The notes below the pieces were generated by a model. It was given only the letters and a program-made list of their open reading frames with translations, did not search any database and was not told the origin of the DNA. Positions 1 through 8,787 of a stretch of DNA of 64,000 nt are shown here, piece by piece. The stretch is from positions 380,293 through 444,292 of the forward strand of contig NZ_JAJOYX010000002.1 in the NCBI RefSeq assembly GCF_022565915.1, given 5' to 3'. Made by a program: the position numbers and the translations under genes. This DNA is from Nesterenkonia sp. LB17. GTDB taxonomy: Bacteria > Actinomycetota > Actinomycetes > Actinomycetales > Micrococcaceae. How positions within the stretch are numbered: position 1 is the stretch's first letter; every line of letters begins with the position of its first letter.

Positions 1-2
1 AA

Positions 3-137
3 TTAGGTGTACACCCCATCGTTGTCGTTGGTCGGCTTCAGAATGGTGGGCGTTTGTCGTGGAAGACAACGCTGGTGCGTGATGCACCGACTGTGACGGC
101 ACACATCGAGCGTTGGGCCGCATTGAGTCCAGTCTGA
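3..137 (+). CDS. Possible C-terminal end of a gene entering from the left
   Basis: One frame is open from the window edge to a TGA at 135-137. It gives about 44 residues of protein-like composition, with GRLQNGGRLSWKTTLV near its start and HIERWAALSPV at its end. No family was recognised, and with no upstream sequence I cannot tell whether this is a real gene end. It would lie just upstream of the restriction-modification operon. Confidence 0.25.
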   Translation, partial: LGVHPIVVVGRLQNGGRLSWKTTLVRDAPTVTAHIERWAALSPV

Positions 138-213
138 TTTGGCCGCCTAAGGGAAGCTATCTCGTCGTCAATGAGGTGAATGTGGCGCCAGCTGTAGCTC
201 CGAGATCACCCGC

Positions 214-345
214 TGAGACCTACGCAGCCGGGGGACGACGTACGACCAGGCCGTTGAGGTCACAGATTTTCTCTACGTCGACCGCAGGACCGTTTATCGT
301 ATTGTTCAAGAGATGGCCAAGCACAAGCTGAAGGAGCGACAATGA
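214..345 (+). pseudogene. Possible remnant of a small helix-turn-helix protein
   Basis: Between TGA stops at 211-213 and 343-345 an open frame encodes about 43 residues. It includes TYDQAVEVTDFLYVDRRTVY and then RIVQEMAKHKLKERQ, which reads like the recognition part of a small HTH regulator. There is no start codon at a sensible place, so it is either a decayed gene or one needing a frameshift from the neighbouring frame. Its stop overlaps the methylase start at 342 as ATGA, a coupling typical of a controller gene before a restriction-modification operon. Both the HTH call and the controller role are inference. Confidence 0.25.
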
Positions 346-989
346 GCCTCAAGGAGGCAGAGAGCCTGGTCAAGTCCAAGCAGCGGGTCGCCGACCACGG
401 TGAGGTATTCACACCCGCATCGATGGTTGTGGAAATGTTGAACCTTGTGAAGGGTGAAACAGGACGTATCGACGCGCGGGTCCTGGAGCCGGCATGCGGC
501 TCGGGAAACTTTCTGGTTCCGGTTCTGCTTCACAAGCTCGTCACCGTGCAAGTCAGGTACGGTAAGAGCCAGTTCGAAAAGCGGCATTACGCCCTATTTG
601 CACTGATGTGCACCTACGGCATTGAGCTTCTGTCCGACAACGCGCAGGAGTGTCGTGACAATCTCTGTGCCGTGTTCAACAGCTTCCTGGACGTCGACAG
701 GGACAACGAATGGGCGCGAGTCGCCCGCTGGGTCCTTGAGGCCAACATCGTCCAGGGCGATGCGTTGACCATGACTCTCCCCGATGGTGAACCGATCACC
801 TTCCCTGAGTGGGGATATCTCGGTAAAGGTAAGTTTCAGCGTCGGGACTTTCGCTACGCAGATCTCACGCAGCGGGCCTCGTTCGAGGGGACCTTGTTCG
901 GAGAGATCGCTGAAGAAGACCTTTTCACAGCGGTTCGAACTCACCCGATCATGACTGTTCACCAGATCGCCAAGCAGGTGGCCATATGA
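342..989 (+). CDS. N6-adenine DNA methyltransferase-like protein, short
   Basis: This is a 215-residue SAM-dependent DNA methylase-like protein. It has the HEVFTP-type lead-in seen in N6-adenine methylases (GEVFTP, residues 20-25) and a clear SAM-binding motif I, EPACGSGNF (49-57). It lacks the catalytic D/N-PP-Y motif IV and any target recognition domain, and it is much shorter than HsdM or Eco57I-type enzymes (450 residues or more). The next gene supplies NPPY but has a degraded motif I, so the two may form one methylase or two related subunits. Its stop overlaps the next start (ATGA), indicating translational coupling. Methylase fold: secure. Independent activity: doubtful. Confidence 0.8.
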   Translation: MSLKEAESLVKSKQRVADHGEVFTPASMVVEMLNLVKGETGRIDARVLEPACGSGNFLVPVLLHKLVTVQVRYGKSQFEKRHYALFALMCTYGIELLSDNAQECRDNLCAVFNSFLDVDRDNEWARVARWVLEANIVQGDALTMTLPDGEPITFPEWGYLGKGKFQRRDFRYADLTQRASFEGTLFGEIAEEDLFTAVRTHPIMTVHQIAKQVAI

Positions 990-2647
990 GTCAGGCGCCC
1001 TTGGCGCTTCAGGCCTATAACCCCGATGTCCTGACCTGCATTGCCAACCTTTCCAACGATGAGGTCTTCACCCCGCCCGAGATGGCCAGCAGGATGCTTG
1101 ACGTGCTTGCCACGGCCTGGGCGGAGGCTAACCACGGTGCCGATCTGTGGGCTGACCCCACGGTGACCTTTCTTGACCCGTTCACCAAGTCCGGCGTCTT
1201 CCTCCGCGAGATCGTCCGCCGTCTTACCGAGGGTCTGACCCCCACAATTCCGGACCGAGAGCAGCGTGTGGACCACATCCTCACGCGGCAGGTCTATGGC
1301 ATCGCCATCACGGAGCTAACGGGATACCTCGCCCGACGCAGCGTCTACTGCTCCAAGTACGCCAACGGGCCGCACTCGGTGGCCCAATCTTTCACCACAG
1401 AGAACGGGAACATTTGGTTCCAACGCACCGAGCACACCTGGGGCGGCGGCAAACGCGAGTTCTTGACGGATTCGCTCACCGGTGAGGAGATCGCCGTCTA
1501 TGCCAAGCGGAGGTGTACATACTGCGGGGCCGGTGAAGAAGACTATGGGCGTGGCAACGGGTTAGAAACCCATGCTTACGCTCTCATCCACACAGACGAC
1601 GCCAAGGCTCGCATTGCTGAGCTGTTCGGAGAAGACATGCAGTTCGACGTGATCATCGGTAACCCCCCGTACCAGCTCAGTGACGGCGGGCATGGCTCTT
1701 CAGCGGCCCCGATCTACCAGAAGTTTGTGGAGAAGGCCCTCGAGCTCGACCCCCGATTCGCGGTTTTCGTCACCCCCTCACGCTGGTTCGCCGGCGGGAA
1801 GGGGCTTGATGAATACCGCAGGAGAATGCTTGGCGACCACCGCATGAAGAGCATTGTCGACTACCCCAAGCTCTACGAAGCCTTTCCTGGAGTAAAGATC
1901 CGAGGTGGTGTGTCTTATTTCCTCTGGGATCGCGACTACAACGGCCCCTGCACCATCCAAACAATATGGGACGGCCAGCCGGTCGGCGACCCCGTTTCTC
2001 GCTACCTCGACGCTTACGACGTTCTCGTTCGCCGTAATGAGGCCGTCTCGATCCTCGAGAAGATCAGGGCAAAGAATGAACCGACCCTCGATAGCCGAGT
2101 CTCGAGTGGCAAACCGTTTGGGCTCCGGACGTTCTTCCACGGCAGGGAGACCCGCCACGGTATCAACGAGCCCATTCAGCTCTTTGGTTCGCGAAAAGTG
2201 ACCTGGGTCGAGCGCTCGGAAATCCCACTCAATGACGCCTGGGTCAACAAGTGGAAGGTCCTCATGACCGCGGTACAGGGCACGAGTGCTGCCGTGGAAA
2301 CTAAGTTCCTCTCCAAGCCGATTATTGTCGGACCGGGCACTGCCTGCACCGAGACCTATCTAGTGGCCGGCAAGTTTGACGACGAGGAAGAAGCCACGAG
2401 GTACGCGCTTTACCTCCGAACCCGTTTCGTTCGCTTCTTGGTTTCACTACGTAAGTCCACCCAGCACGCAACCAGAGATGTTTACGCGTTCGTGCCGAAT
2501 GTTCCGCTGGATCGGGATTGGACCGATGCGTTGCTCTACGAGCGATACGGGTTGACCCGCGAGGAGATCGCTTTCATAGAGTCTCAGGTCGCCGCACACA
2601 GTGACGATCTCTTTGATGCAGCTCAGGATGCAGACGACGATGAGTAA
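986..2647 (+). CDS. Eco57I-type adenine-specific DNA methylase subunit
   Basis: This 553-residue protein has an N-terminal DEVFTP segment (25-30), a motif I position reading DPFTKSG (64-70) instead of the usual DPACGSG, a CTYC zinc-like knuckle (177-180), and the catalytic NPPY of N6-adenine methylases (226-229, in DVIIGNPPYQ). The C-terminal half probably recognises the target sequence. The layout matches restriction-modification methylases of the Eco57I class. The altered motif I, set beside the intact motif I in the preceding gene, suggests division of labour. It starts within the ATGA overlap with that gene, and its own stop overlaps the helicase start by 8 bases, so the three genes form one operon. 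Confidence 0.85.
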   Translation: MSQAPLALQAYNPDVLTCIANLSNDEVFTPPEMASRMLDVLATAWAEANHGADLWADPTVTFLDPFTKSGVFLREIVRRLTEGLTPTIPDREQRVDHILTRQVYGIAITELTGYLARRSVYCSKYANGPHSVAQSFTTENGNIWFQRTEHTWGGGKREFLTDSLTGEEIAVYAKRRCTYCGAGEEDYGRGNGLETHAYALIHTDDAKARIAELFGEDMQFDVIIGNPPYQLSDGGHGSSAAPIYQKFVEKALELDPRFAVFVTPSRWFAGGKGLDEYRRRMLGDHRMKSIVDYPKLYEAFPGVKIRGGVSYFLWDRDYNGPCTIQTIWDGQPVGDPVSRYLDAYDVLVRRNEAVSILEKIRAKNEPTLDSRVSSGKPFGLRTFFHGRETRHGINEPIQLFGSRKVTWVERSEIPLNDAWVNKWKVLMTAVQGTSAAVETKFLSKPIIVGPGTACTETYLVAGKFDDEEEATRYALYLRTRFVRFLVSLRKSTQHATRDVYAFVPNVPLDRDWTDALLYERYGLTREEIAFIESQVAAHSDDLFDAAQDADDDE

Positions 2648-5270
2648 GAGCATCGAGGAACTGATGCCAGCGAAACCCACCGCCCGGTTAAGGATCTACG
2701 CTTGGGCACCGGCCCACCCGCCGAACGACTATGCCGGACTGATCAAGATCGGCCAAACCACTAAGGCCGATGTAAATGATCGGATTCGTGAGTCCCAGGG
2801 ACAGATGCAGCAGTCTTACGTCCTGCATGTTGATGTGCTCGCTGAACGTGAGGACGGCTCACTCTTCCGCGATAGCGACGTTCGCCAGCGCCTTATCGAC
2901 AAGGGCTTCGTCAATCCCAGGTTTGGTTCTTCTCGGGAGTGGGTACGTTGTTCGCCAGCGGACGTGTTGACGGCGATCCTCGAGGTGCGCACCGGGGTTG
3001 AGGTGACCGGCACCCACCACGAGACATTCGCGATGCGGCCCGAACAGACTTATGCCGTAGACAAGACATACGGCTACTATCGCGAGATCTGGGATGAGAG
3101 CCCCGAGGCAGTGCCGCGCTTCCTATGGAACGCGAAGATGCGGTTTGGCAAGACTTTTGCCTCCTACCAGCTCGCCAAGAAGCTCGACGCTAAACGCGTG
3201 CTCGTTGTGACTTTCAAGCCCGCCGTGGCCGACGCTTGGAAAACTGATCTGGAATCCCATGCCGATTTCGATGGCTGGCAATATCATTCAGCCTCGACCG
3301 CGCACGGACTCGATTTTGTTGACCCTGACCGCCCTCTGGTGTACTTCGGTTCGTTTCAGGACCTGCTGGGTCGGGACAAAAGGACCGGCGCTATCAAGGC
3401 CAAGAACGAGTGGGTGCACAGCGCGAACTGGGACCTGGTGATCTTCGACGAGTATCACTTTGGTGCCTGGCGGGACAGCGCCAAGGAGCTCTTCGAGGGT
3501 GAGGACGCAGCGGTCGCCAAAAAGGAACTTGCCGCCCAGAGTCAGGACGCGCTCGAGGCGTTTGACGAGGAACTCGACGAGTTGGGCAACACCGAAGGCG
3601 ACTTCCTCCCAATCACCACCCACGCATACCTCTACCTCTCCGGCACCCCGTTCAAAGCCCTGGCGACAGGGGAGTTCATCGAGGAACAGATCTTCAACTG
3701 GACCTACACCGACGAACAACGCGCGAAGCTGGAGTACGCGGAAACCTACCCCGGCGAGTGGAACCCCTACGGGGCGTTACCGGAGATGCGCTTGCTGACC
3801 TACCAGATGCCTGATGAAATCGTCGCCGTCGCTAACCAGGGTGAGTTCGACGAGTTCGACCTTAACGAGTTCTTCGCCGCCGAGGGAACCGGCGCGCACT
3901 CGGAGTTCAGGCACAAGGATGACGTGCAGAAGTGGCTCGACATTATCCGCGGGGCACACCTACCCACCCAGGTCGATGCAATGCACCTGGGGACTAGACC
4001 GCCCTTCCCGTACTCTGACGCGCGTCTCCTGCCTTACCTACAGCATTCGTTCTGGTTCTTGCCCAATGTCGCAGCATGCGAGGCGATGGCCAACCTTCTT
4101 ACCGAACGCCAGAACGTTTTCTGGCACGACTACCAGGTCCTCACCGTTGCAGGCCCCAATGCCGGCATTGGCCTGGCGGCTTTGCCCCCGGTGAGGGATG
4201 CCATCGGAGACGGCCACGGCACCAAGACCATCACCCTTTCGTGCGGCAAGCTCACCACCGGTGTGACCGTGAAGCAGTGGTCCTCGATCCTCATGCTGCG
4301 GAACCTCGACTCACCGGAGACTTACTTCCAGGCAGCATTCCGAGTGCAGTCTCCTTGGTCCATCAAAAACCCCCACGGCGACGATCCCAGCAAGGAAGTG
4401 GTTCTGAAACCGGTCTGCTTCGTCTTCGACTTCGCCCCTACCCGGGCCTTGCGTCAAATCTCCGACTACGGCTATGGGCTCGCGCCGGAAGCCATCAATC
4501 CCGAACATTCCATCGAGGAGCTGGTCAGTTTCTTGCCTGTTTTGGCCTACGACGGGTCGAACATGACCCAGGTCGATGCCGGTGGCATTCTCGATATCGC
4601 TATGGCCGGAACTTCGGCGACTTTGTTGGCACGAAAATGGGAGTCCGCGATCCTTGTCAACGTCGACAACGAGACGCTCCGCAAGATCATGGGTAGCCAG
4701 ACCGCCATGAATGCTGTCATGAACATCGAAGGATTTCGTGCGCTAGGAAGCTCGATCTTCGAGACTGTTGTGAACAAGAGTGAGGCGGTCACCGACGCCA
4801 AGAAAGAGCGGGGTGAGACACTCACCCCCAAGGAAAAGAAGGAGCTCAGCGCTGAGGAGAAGGACTACAAGTCCAAGAGGAAGCAGATTCAGGAAAAGCT
4901 CATCAAGTTCGCCACGCGCATCCCGGCGTTCATGTACCTCACCGATTACCGCGAGAACACCCTCCGCGACGTCATCACCAAATTGGAGCCCGAACTGTTT
5001 AAGGCAGTCACCGGACTCACCGTCGACGATTTCCACCTTCTCGTGTCCCTCGGAGTTTTTAACGCCACCCACATGAACCAAGCTGTCTTCGCCTTCCGCC
5101 GCTACGAAGAAGCATCCTTGTCCTACACCGGTATCGAGTCACACCGGGGACTCCGGCGATTCGGGCTCTATGACACTGTGGTGGAAGTTGGGGAAGATCC
5201 CGAATTCGACGAGCGTAGAACGAAGGCAGCAGCCAGGACCGCATCGCCGACCATGGATGTGATCACCTAA
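2640..5270 (+). CDS. GIY-YIG (T5orf172-like) nuclease fused to DEAD/DEAH helicase, restriction subunit
   Basis: This 876-residue protein joins two domains. Residues about 15-125 resemble the T5orf172/MUG113 branch of GIY-YIG nucleases (RLRIYAWAP, then GLIKIGQT with a following Arg at 48). Residues about 150-650 are an SF2 helicase: Walker A-like KMRFGKTF (167-174), DEYH box (270-273), SGTP motif III and a late motif VI-like AAFRVQSP. Lys-rich coiled-coil sequence follows. It would be the ATP-driven cleavage subunit acting with the two methylase-like proteins upstream. ATG 2640 was chosen because it overlaps the upstream stop by 8 bases; an in-frame start at 2601 would add 13 residues inside the previous gene. 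The helicase call is firm, the nuclease call good, and the assignment to a named R-M type is uncertain. Confidence 0.85.
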   Translation: MSKSIEELMPAKPTARLRIYAWAPAHPPNDYAGLIKIGQTTKADVNDRIRESQGQMQQSYVLHVDVLAEREDGSLFRDSDVRQRLIDKGFVNPRFGSSREWVRCSPADVLTAILEVRTGVEVTGTHHETFAMRPEQTYAVDKTYGYYREIWDESPEAVPRFLWNAKMRFGKTFASYQLAKKLDAKRVLVVTFKPAVADAWKTDLESHADFDGWQYHSASTAHGLDFVDPDRPLVYFGSFQDLLGRDKRTGAIKAKNEWVHSANWDLVIFDEYHFGAWRDSAKELFEGEDAAVAKKELAAQSQDALEAFDEELDELGNTEGDFLPITTHAYLYLSGTPFKALATGEFIEEQIFNWTYTDEQRAKLEYAETYPGEWNPYGALPEMRLLTYQMPDEIVAVANQGEFDEFDLNEFFAAEGTGAHSEFRHKDDVQKWLDIIRGAHLPTQVDAMHLGTRPPFPYSDARLLPYLQHSFWFLPNVAACEAMANLLTERQNVFWHDYQVLTVAGPNAGIGLAALPPVRDAIGDGHGTKTITLSCGKLTTGVTVKQWSSILMLRNLDSPETYFQAAFRVQSPWSIKNPHGDDPSKEVVLKPVCFVFDFAPTRALRQISDYGYGLAPEAINPEHSIEELVSFLPVLAYDGSNMTQVDAGGILDIAMAGTSATLLARKWESAILVNVDNETLRKIMGSQTAMNAVMNIEGFRALGSSIFETVVNKSEAVTDAKKERGETLTPKEKKELSAEEKDYKSKRKQIQEKLIKFATRIPAFMYLTDYRENTLRDVITKLEPELFKAVTGLTVDDFHLLVSLGVFNATHMNQAVFAFRRYEEASLSYTGIESHRGLRRFGLYDTVVEVGEDPEFDERRTKAAARTASPTMDVIT

Positions 5271-5335
5271 AGGCCGTGCTCGGCTCGGGGGTCGCCCTTT
5301 AAGGCACTGCTGCGCACATATGGAAGTCTCTACGC

Positions 5336-7429
5336 TCAGATTTCGACGACTCGCAGTTGCGAGAGGAGGACGGGTTCAGCAAACCGAGCCGTCCAGTATT
5401 CCCATCCGTCGGCGTCCTCTGCTCCATCCGCTCGGGCCGCTGATTCGGGTGTTCGATACTCCGTGTCATTAAGCAGAATAGTGCCGTCTTGAGTGACCTC
5501 AGCAATAGATTCCGTACGCCCGTCCGTCGGTACTAGCGGTGTACCCGGGGGTATCACGCCAGCCAAGACCAGCTCATCGAACGATTCCATCACCAATTCC
5601 GGAAGCACCTGGGGAGACCTCGGCGGCTGCGGGGTGTAGTTCGGATCCGAGAGCTTCCGGAACCCTTCCCGCGTCACAGCTGCGATGAGCTTACGCCGGG
5701 CTACGAGGAAGCCTTGGTAGTCCATCTGCATCCAGTTGTCCGGCAAGGCGTGCCACCACATTTGCCGGGCGAGCCTCTCTGTACCGATCGACTTGTCACC
5801 CACTTGCTGGGGCCAATACTCGTCGGGGGCCTTGTTGGAAATGTCGATGTTGTCGGACCACTCGACCAAGGATTGGTTGGCAACCTGGTTGATCTGACGG
5901 GTAGCGCTGTATCCAAGGTTCTTGCGCAAGTGGTCCTGCGGGAACAGGTGGTGTTTCTCCATGCCTTTGACCAATGTCCGAGAGGGATCGAGCCAGTCCT
6001 TGACCTTCAGGGTAGAGAGCAACGCATCTGCGTCGAGGATGTTCAGCGCTGCTACGTAACCGGTGTGGGCAGGACCGTACATGTTTGAAGTGTGCAGATC
6101 CTCGGGCAGGCTGACGAGCCACCAATCTTCTGTGAGGGTGGTTTCGATCTGAATGTTGATGGCCTCTCTGAAATCCTGCGGAGTCTGTCCAATTCCTTCC
6201 AACCGATTGAGGTCGTCCTGGCCGCGGGTCTCCGGGCTGGTCGAGTAGCGTCCCGTGATTTGAGCCATGAAGTACCAGCGCGCCATGACCTCCCGGAGTT
6301 CATCGACTGGGACGTTGAACTCGGTGCGCCCGATCAGCCACAGCGCGTACCCGTAGAGGAAAGTGTTCTTCGAGGTGACCATCGAGCCGGTGCGGATGCC
6401 AGCGCGTTCGATGACCTTCAGGAACTCGTCCCAGTTGTTGGGGTGGAGGGTTCGCGTCTGGCCGCTTTTAAGCCTGGCCAGTTCCCTGTCCCGATGTTCT
6501 GGGATGATTTGTCGGGTGCGGGGATCGCGTCCACGCAGAGCGTTGTAAGCATCTTGCAGACGCGAGCGGCGGTTGCCGATGGCAACCACCACCCGCAGGA
6601 TCTGTCCCGAATCCAAAGTGAGATAGGGGTTCTTGGGTGTCCACGTAATTTTCGTGTCGGTTATGCGGGCCATCTCTTGAGCCGTAAACCGTGAAGCTCT
6701 TGCGAAGTCCTCCAGCTCTTGCCGGCCTTCTTCCCAGAACACAGAGAGCCAGGTGAGGATGAAGTCAGCGGAGGCGAGCTTTACGCCTTCGGAGTTGATG
6801 CGCACGAAGATATCGGCCACTGTTTCGCGCGGCACATCCTTCTTGAGTTGGACAACTTGGAACTCATAGTTGAGAACCTGGGCGAGACGGTTGACGGTGA
6901 GTTCGATCGCCCGTTCCTCGTCCCGGTTCAGGCGTTCCACGCTGCGGGCTTTCTCCAACTTTGCGATGTACTCGTGACGGGTGTCGATCGCAGAAGAGAA
7001 GACACCCCGGATGTCCTGGATCCAATCTGGAGAACGCTTAATAGCCGAGTCTGGGATCGCGAACCGCTCGGTCAAAGGATTGAAAGCGACGACAATACGC
7101 TCCTGCGAGTAGTCCTCACGGAGCACCTTCTCGCCGGTGACAACGGCGTAGAGGGACGTCAGTCGTTGTTGTCCATCGATGACCTGCATGGAGGCCGACT
7201 GGGATTTGTCCGAGACTCCGATGGTGCGGGAGTGGTGTTCGCCGGCGTTCTCCCAGAACATCAGCTCTCCGACGGGGAACCCTTGATACATCGAATCGAC
7301 GAGGTCACGCGACTTGGAATTGGACCAGACAAACGGACGCTGAATATCGGGCAGGCGGACTTGGCCGGAGGAAACACCGCTCACCAGCTCCTGAACAGAC
7401 CACGGGTGATGACCGAATGTTTCCGGCAT
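5336..7429 (-). CDS. DUF262 (GmrSD-like) restriction protein with HNH-like and RAMA-like C-terminal parts
   Basis: This is a 697-residue protein. The N-terminal DUF262 domain has the DGQQR signature (85-89, in VIDGQQRLTSLY) and an early LPDIQRPFVW. In the ParB/Srx-like fold this is the NTPase part of GmrS-type type IV enzymes. Near residue 492 KHHLFPQDH resembles the DUF1524/HNH nuclease motif of GmrD. The last 50 or so residues (DGTILLNDTEYRTPESAA, then GWEYW) resemble the RAMA domain found on restriction-associated proteins. It is convergent with the helicase gene, only 65 bases away. Such proteins attack modified foreign DNA or act as accessory defence factors. Function is inferred from domains; the DUF262 assignment is secure. 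Confidence 0.85.
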   Translation of the reverse strand: MPETFGHHPWSVQELVSGVSSGQVRLPDIQRPFVWSNSKSRDLVDSMYQGFPVGELMFWENAGEHHSRTIGVSDKSQSASMQVIDGQQRLTSLYAVVTGEKVLREDYSQERIVVAFNPLTERFAIPDSAIKRSPDWIQDIRGVFSSAIDTRHEYIAKLEKARSVERLNRDEERAIELTVNRLAQVLNYEFQVVQLKKDVPRETVADIFVRINSEGVKLASADFILTWLSVFWEEGRQELEDFARASRFTAQEMARITDTKITWTPKNPYLTLDSGQILRVVVAIGNRRSRLQDAYNALRGRDPRTRQIIPEHRDRELARLKSGQTRTLHPNNWDEFLKVIERAGIRTGSMVTSKNTFLYGYALWLIGRTEFNVPVDELREVMARWYFMAQITGRYSTSPETRGQDDLNRLEGIGQTPQDFREAINIQIETTLTEDWWLVSLPEDLHTSNMYGPAHTGYVAALNILDADALLSTLKVKDWLDPSRTLVKGMEKHHLFPQDHLRKNLGYSATRQINQVANQSLVEWSDNIDISNKAPDEYWPQQVGDKSIGTERLARQMWWHALPDNWMQMDYQGFLVARRKLIAAVTREGFRKLSDPNYTPQPPRSPQVLPELVMESFDELVLAGVIPPGTPLVPTDGRTESIAEVTQDGTILLNDTEYRTPESAARADGAEDADGWEYWTARFAEPVLLSQLRVVEI

Positions 7430-7567
7430 AGACAGCCTCTCTCAGAGATGGACTTTCCCCCACTATCCCATCTTGCACTGACAGGCTGCTCCCACCGTGG
7501 AGTGAAGGGTTGACCGGGACTGACGTCAGCACAGGTTGCCCAGGCCCCTTTCTAGAGGGTTCGGCAA

Positions 7568-7594
7568 CGTTTCATGGTGGGTGATCATGAAACG
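7568..7594. repeat. Perfect 9-bp inverted repeat with 9-base spacer
   Basis: CGTTTCATG at 7568-7576 is mirrored by CATGAAACG at 7586-7594. It lies in the divergent region between the DUF262 and mrr-like genes, so it could be an operator or a recombinase crossover site. It has no T-run, so it is not an obvious terminator. Confidence 0.5.
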
Positions 7595-7610
7595 TCGCAG
7601 GTTTGAGACC

Positions 7611-7635
7611 GCATCCTTCTAAGCTGGGAGGATGC
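7611..7635. repeat. Perfect 7-bp inverted repeat
   Basis: GCATCCT at 7611-7617 pairs with AGGATGC at 7629-7635 across an 11-base loop, 16 bases downstream of the previous repeat. Role unknown. The two hairpins side by side make a regulatory or recombination site plausible. Confidence 0.4.
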
Positions 7636-7854
7636 AGCCATGCCTCGTCGAACCTGCTCTGGAAAAAACCTACTGTCCGATTGGTGCTCGATCGGCAGTC
7701 CGGCACTCCTCTTGTCCAGTTGCGGTGAAGATGAGCTCTAATCAGGTTGATGTCCTTCTAGACAACAGCACCCGTTCAACGCGAAGAGCCGTCACTTGTG
7801 ACAGGAGGATGAACTCTTCGCCCCATTCCAAGCCCGCACATCCCGAGGGGAACT

Positions 7855-8787
7855 ATGAGCGAGTCACCCGCAGAGTCCGCCGTTCCGATTTGGCCACATT
7901 TCTTGCCACACGTTTTGCGGGTACTCAACTCCGGTGAATCTTTACCACGCAGAGACTTGGTCGGACGTGTCCTTCAGTCCGCTGAGCTTTCCGAGGCAGC
8001 CCTCGGGGAAACCATCGCTGCGGGTGACGGGCGTGCCGCTAACCGGGTGGGCTGGGCGCTCACGAACTTGTACAAGGCGGGTTGGGTCGACCGGCCCCAG
8101 CGCGCCGTGTATCGCATCACTGAGGCGGGGCGCGCATGGTTCATGCAGAATCCTGACGCATCGCTGAGTTTCAGTGAAGCCCAGCAACTCTTCCGGGACT
8201 ACTGGCCCCAAGAGGTGGCAAGCACCAGGACCGTGGGTTCGAATCCCACGGTACCGGTGGAGGCTACTGAATTGGACCCCATTGAACAGGTGGAGTCCGG
8301 GGTCGAGCGGCTCAAGGATGAGGTTTCCGACGAGTTGCTGCGTCGACTCCGCGAGAGCAACCCCACGTTCTTCGAGGATGCTGTGGTGAGTGTCTTGTTG
8401 GCCATGGGATACGGGGGCGCGGAGCAGCGCGGAAAACGCATTGGCGGAACCGGTGATGGCGGTGTGGATGGTGTCATCGATCAGGATGCCCTCGGTCTTG
8501 ACCAGATCTACGTTCAGGCTAAACGCTACGCCGATGGGAACTCCGTGGGGCGCGAGGCGATCCAGGCGTTCATGGGGGCGCTCCATGGGCTCGGCGCCCA
8601 CCGTGGCGTCTTCATTACCTCGAGCAAGTTCACGCAGGGGGCTCGCGAGTATGCGAATGCTGTTCCGACCAGGATTGTCCTGATCGATGGCAGGCGTCTT
8701 GCCGAATTGATGATCAAGTACCGCGTGGGGGTGCAGGTGAAACAGTCCTACGCTGTTGTTGAGATTGACGAAGACTTTTTTGAGTAA
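7855..8787 (+). CDS. mrr: Mrr-type restriction endonuclease
   Basis: This is a 310-residue protein in the classic two-part Mrr layout. Residues about 1-105 form a winged-helix Mrr_N domain (ALTNLYKAGWVDRP, YRITEAGRAW). Residues about 160-290 form a PD-(D/E)XK Mrr_cat domain with GGTGDGGVDG (about 196-205) and the Q-x-K motif VQAKRY (about 219-224). Mrr enzymes cut methylated foreign DNA (type IV restriction). The ATG follows GAGGGG at a usual spacing. The linker between the domains is encoded by DNA that forms a tRNA T-arm-like hairpin at 8230-8252. Domain call is strong; methylation specificity cannot be read from sequence. Confidence 0.88.
   Translation: MSESPAESAVPIWPHFLPHVLRVLNSGESLPRRDLVGRVLQSAELSEAALGETIAAGDGRAANRVGWALTNLYKAGWVDRPQRAVYRITEAGRAWFMQNPDASLSFSEAQQLFRDYWPQEVASTRTVGSNPTVPVEATELDPIEQVESGVERLKDEVSDELLRRLRESNPTFFEDAVVSVLLAMGYGGAEQRGKRIGGTGDGGVDGVIDQDALGLDQIYVQAKRYADGNSVGREAIQAFMGALHGLGAHRGVFITSSKFTQGAREYANAVPTRIVLIDGRRLAELMIKYRVGVQVKQSYAVVEIDEDFFE
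8230..8252 (+). other. tRNA T-arm-like hairpin inside the mrr linker
   Basis: ACCGTGGG (8230-8237), loop TTCGAAT (8238-8244) and CCCACGGT (8245-8252) form a perfect 8-bp stem with a 7-base loop. The loop and flanks match the tRNA B-box consensus GGTTCGAATCC. No acceptor, D or anticodon arms were found around it, so it is not a tRNA gene. It could be chance, or the scar of a tRNA-targeting integrase att site captured in the coding sequence. Confidence 0.4.

Larger units (their letters stand above)
7430..7854. other. Intergenic region between DUF262 gene and mrr, with two hairpins
   Basis: This 425-base stretch carries divergent upstream regions for the DUF262 gene and the mrr-like gene. It contains two inverted repeats, listed separately. 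A 101-codon frame from 7632 has no domain-like character and overlaps the mrr start out of frame, so I do not call it. Confidence 0.5.

Noticed and set aside
7632-7937. A 101-codon plus-strand frame before mrr
   Set aside because: Overlaps the mrr start out of frame, lies on a hairpin and has no protein-like pattern.
8221-8262. A complete tRNA gene around the T-arm-like hairpin
   Set aside because: No anticodon, D arm or acceptor stem could be fitted; the sequence is continuous mrr coding sequence.
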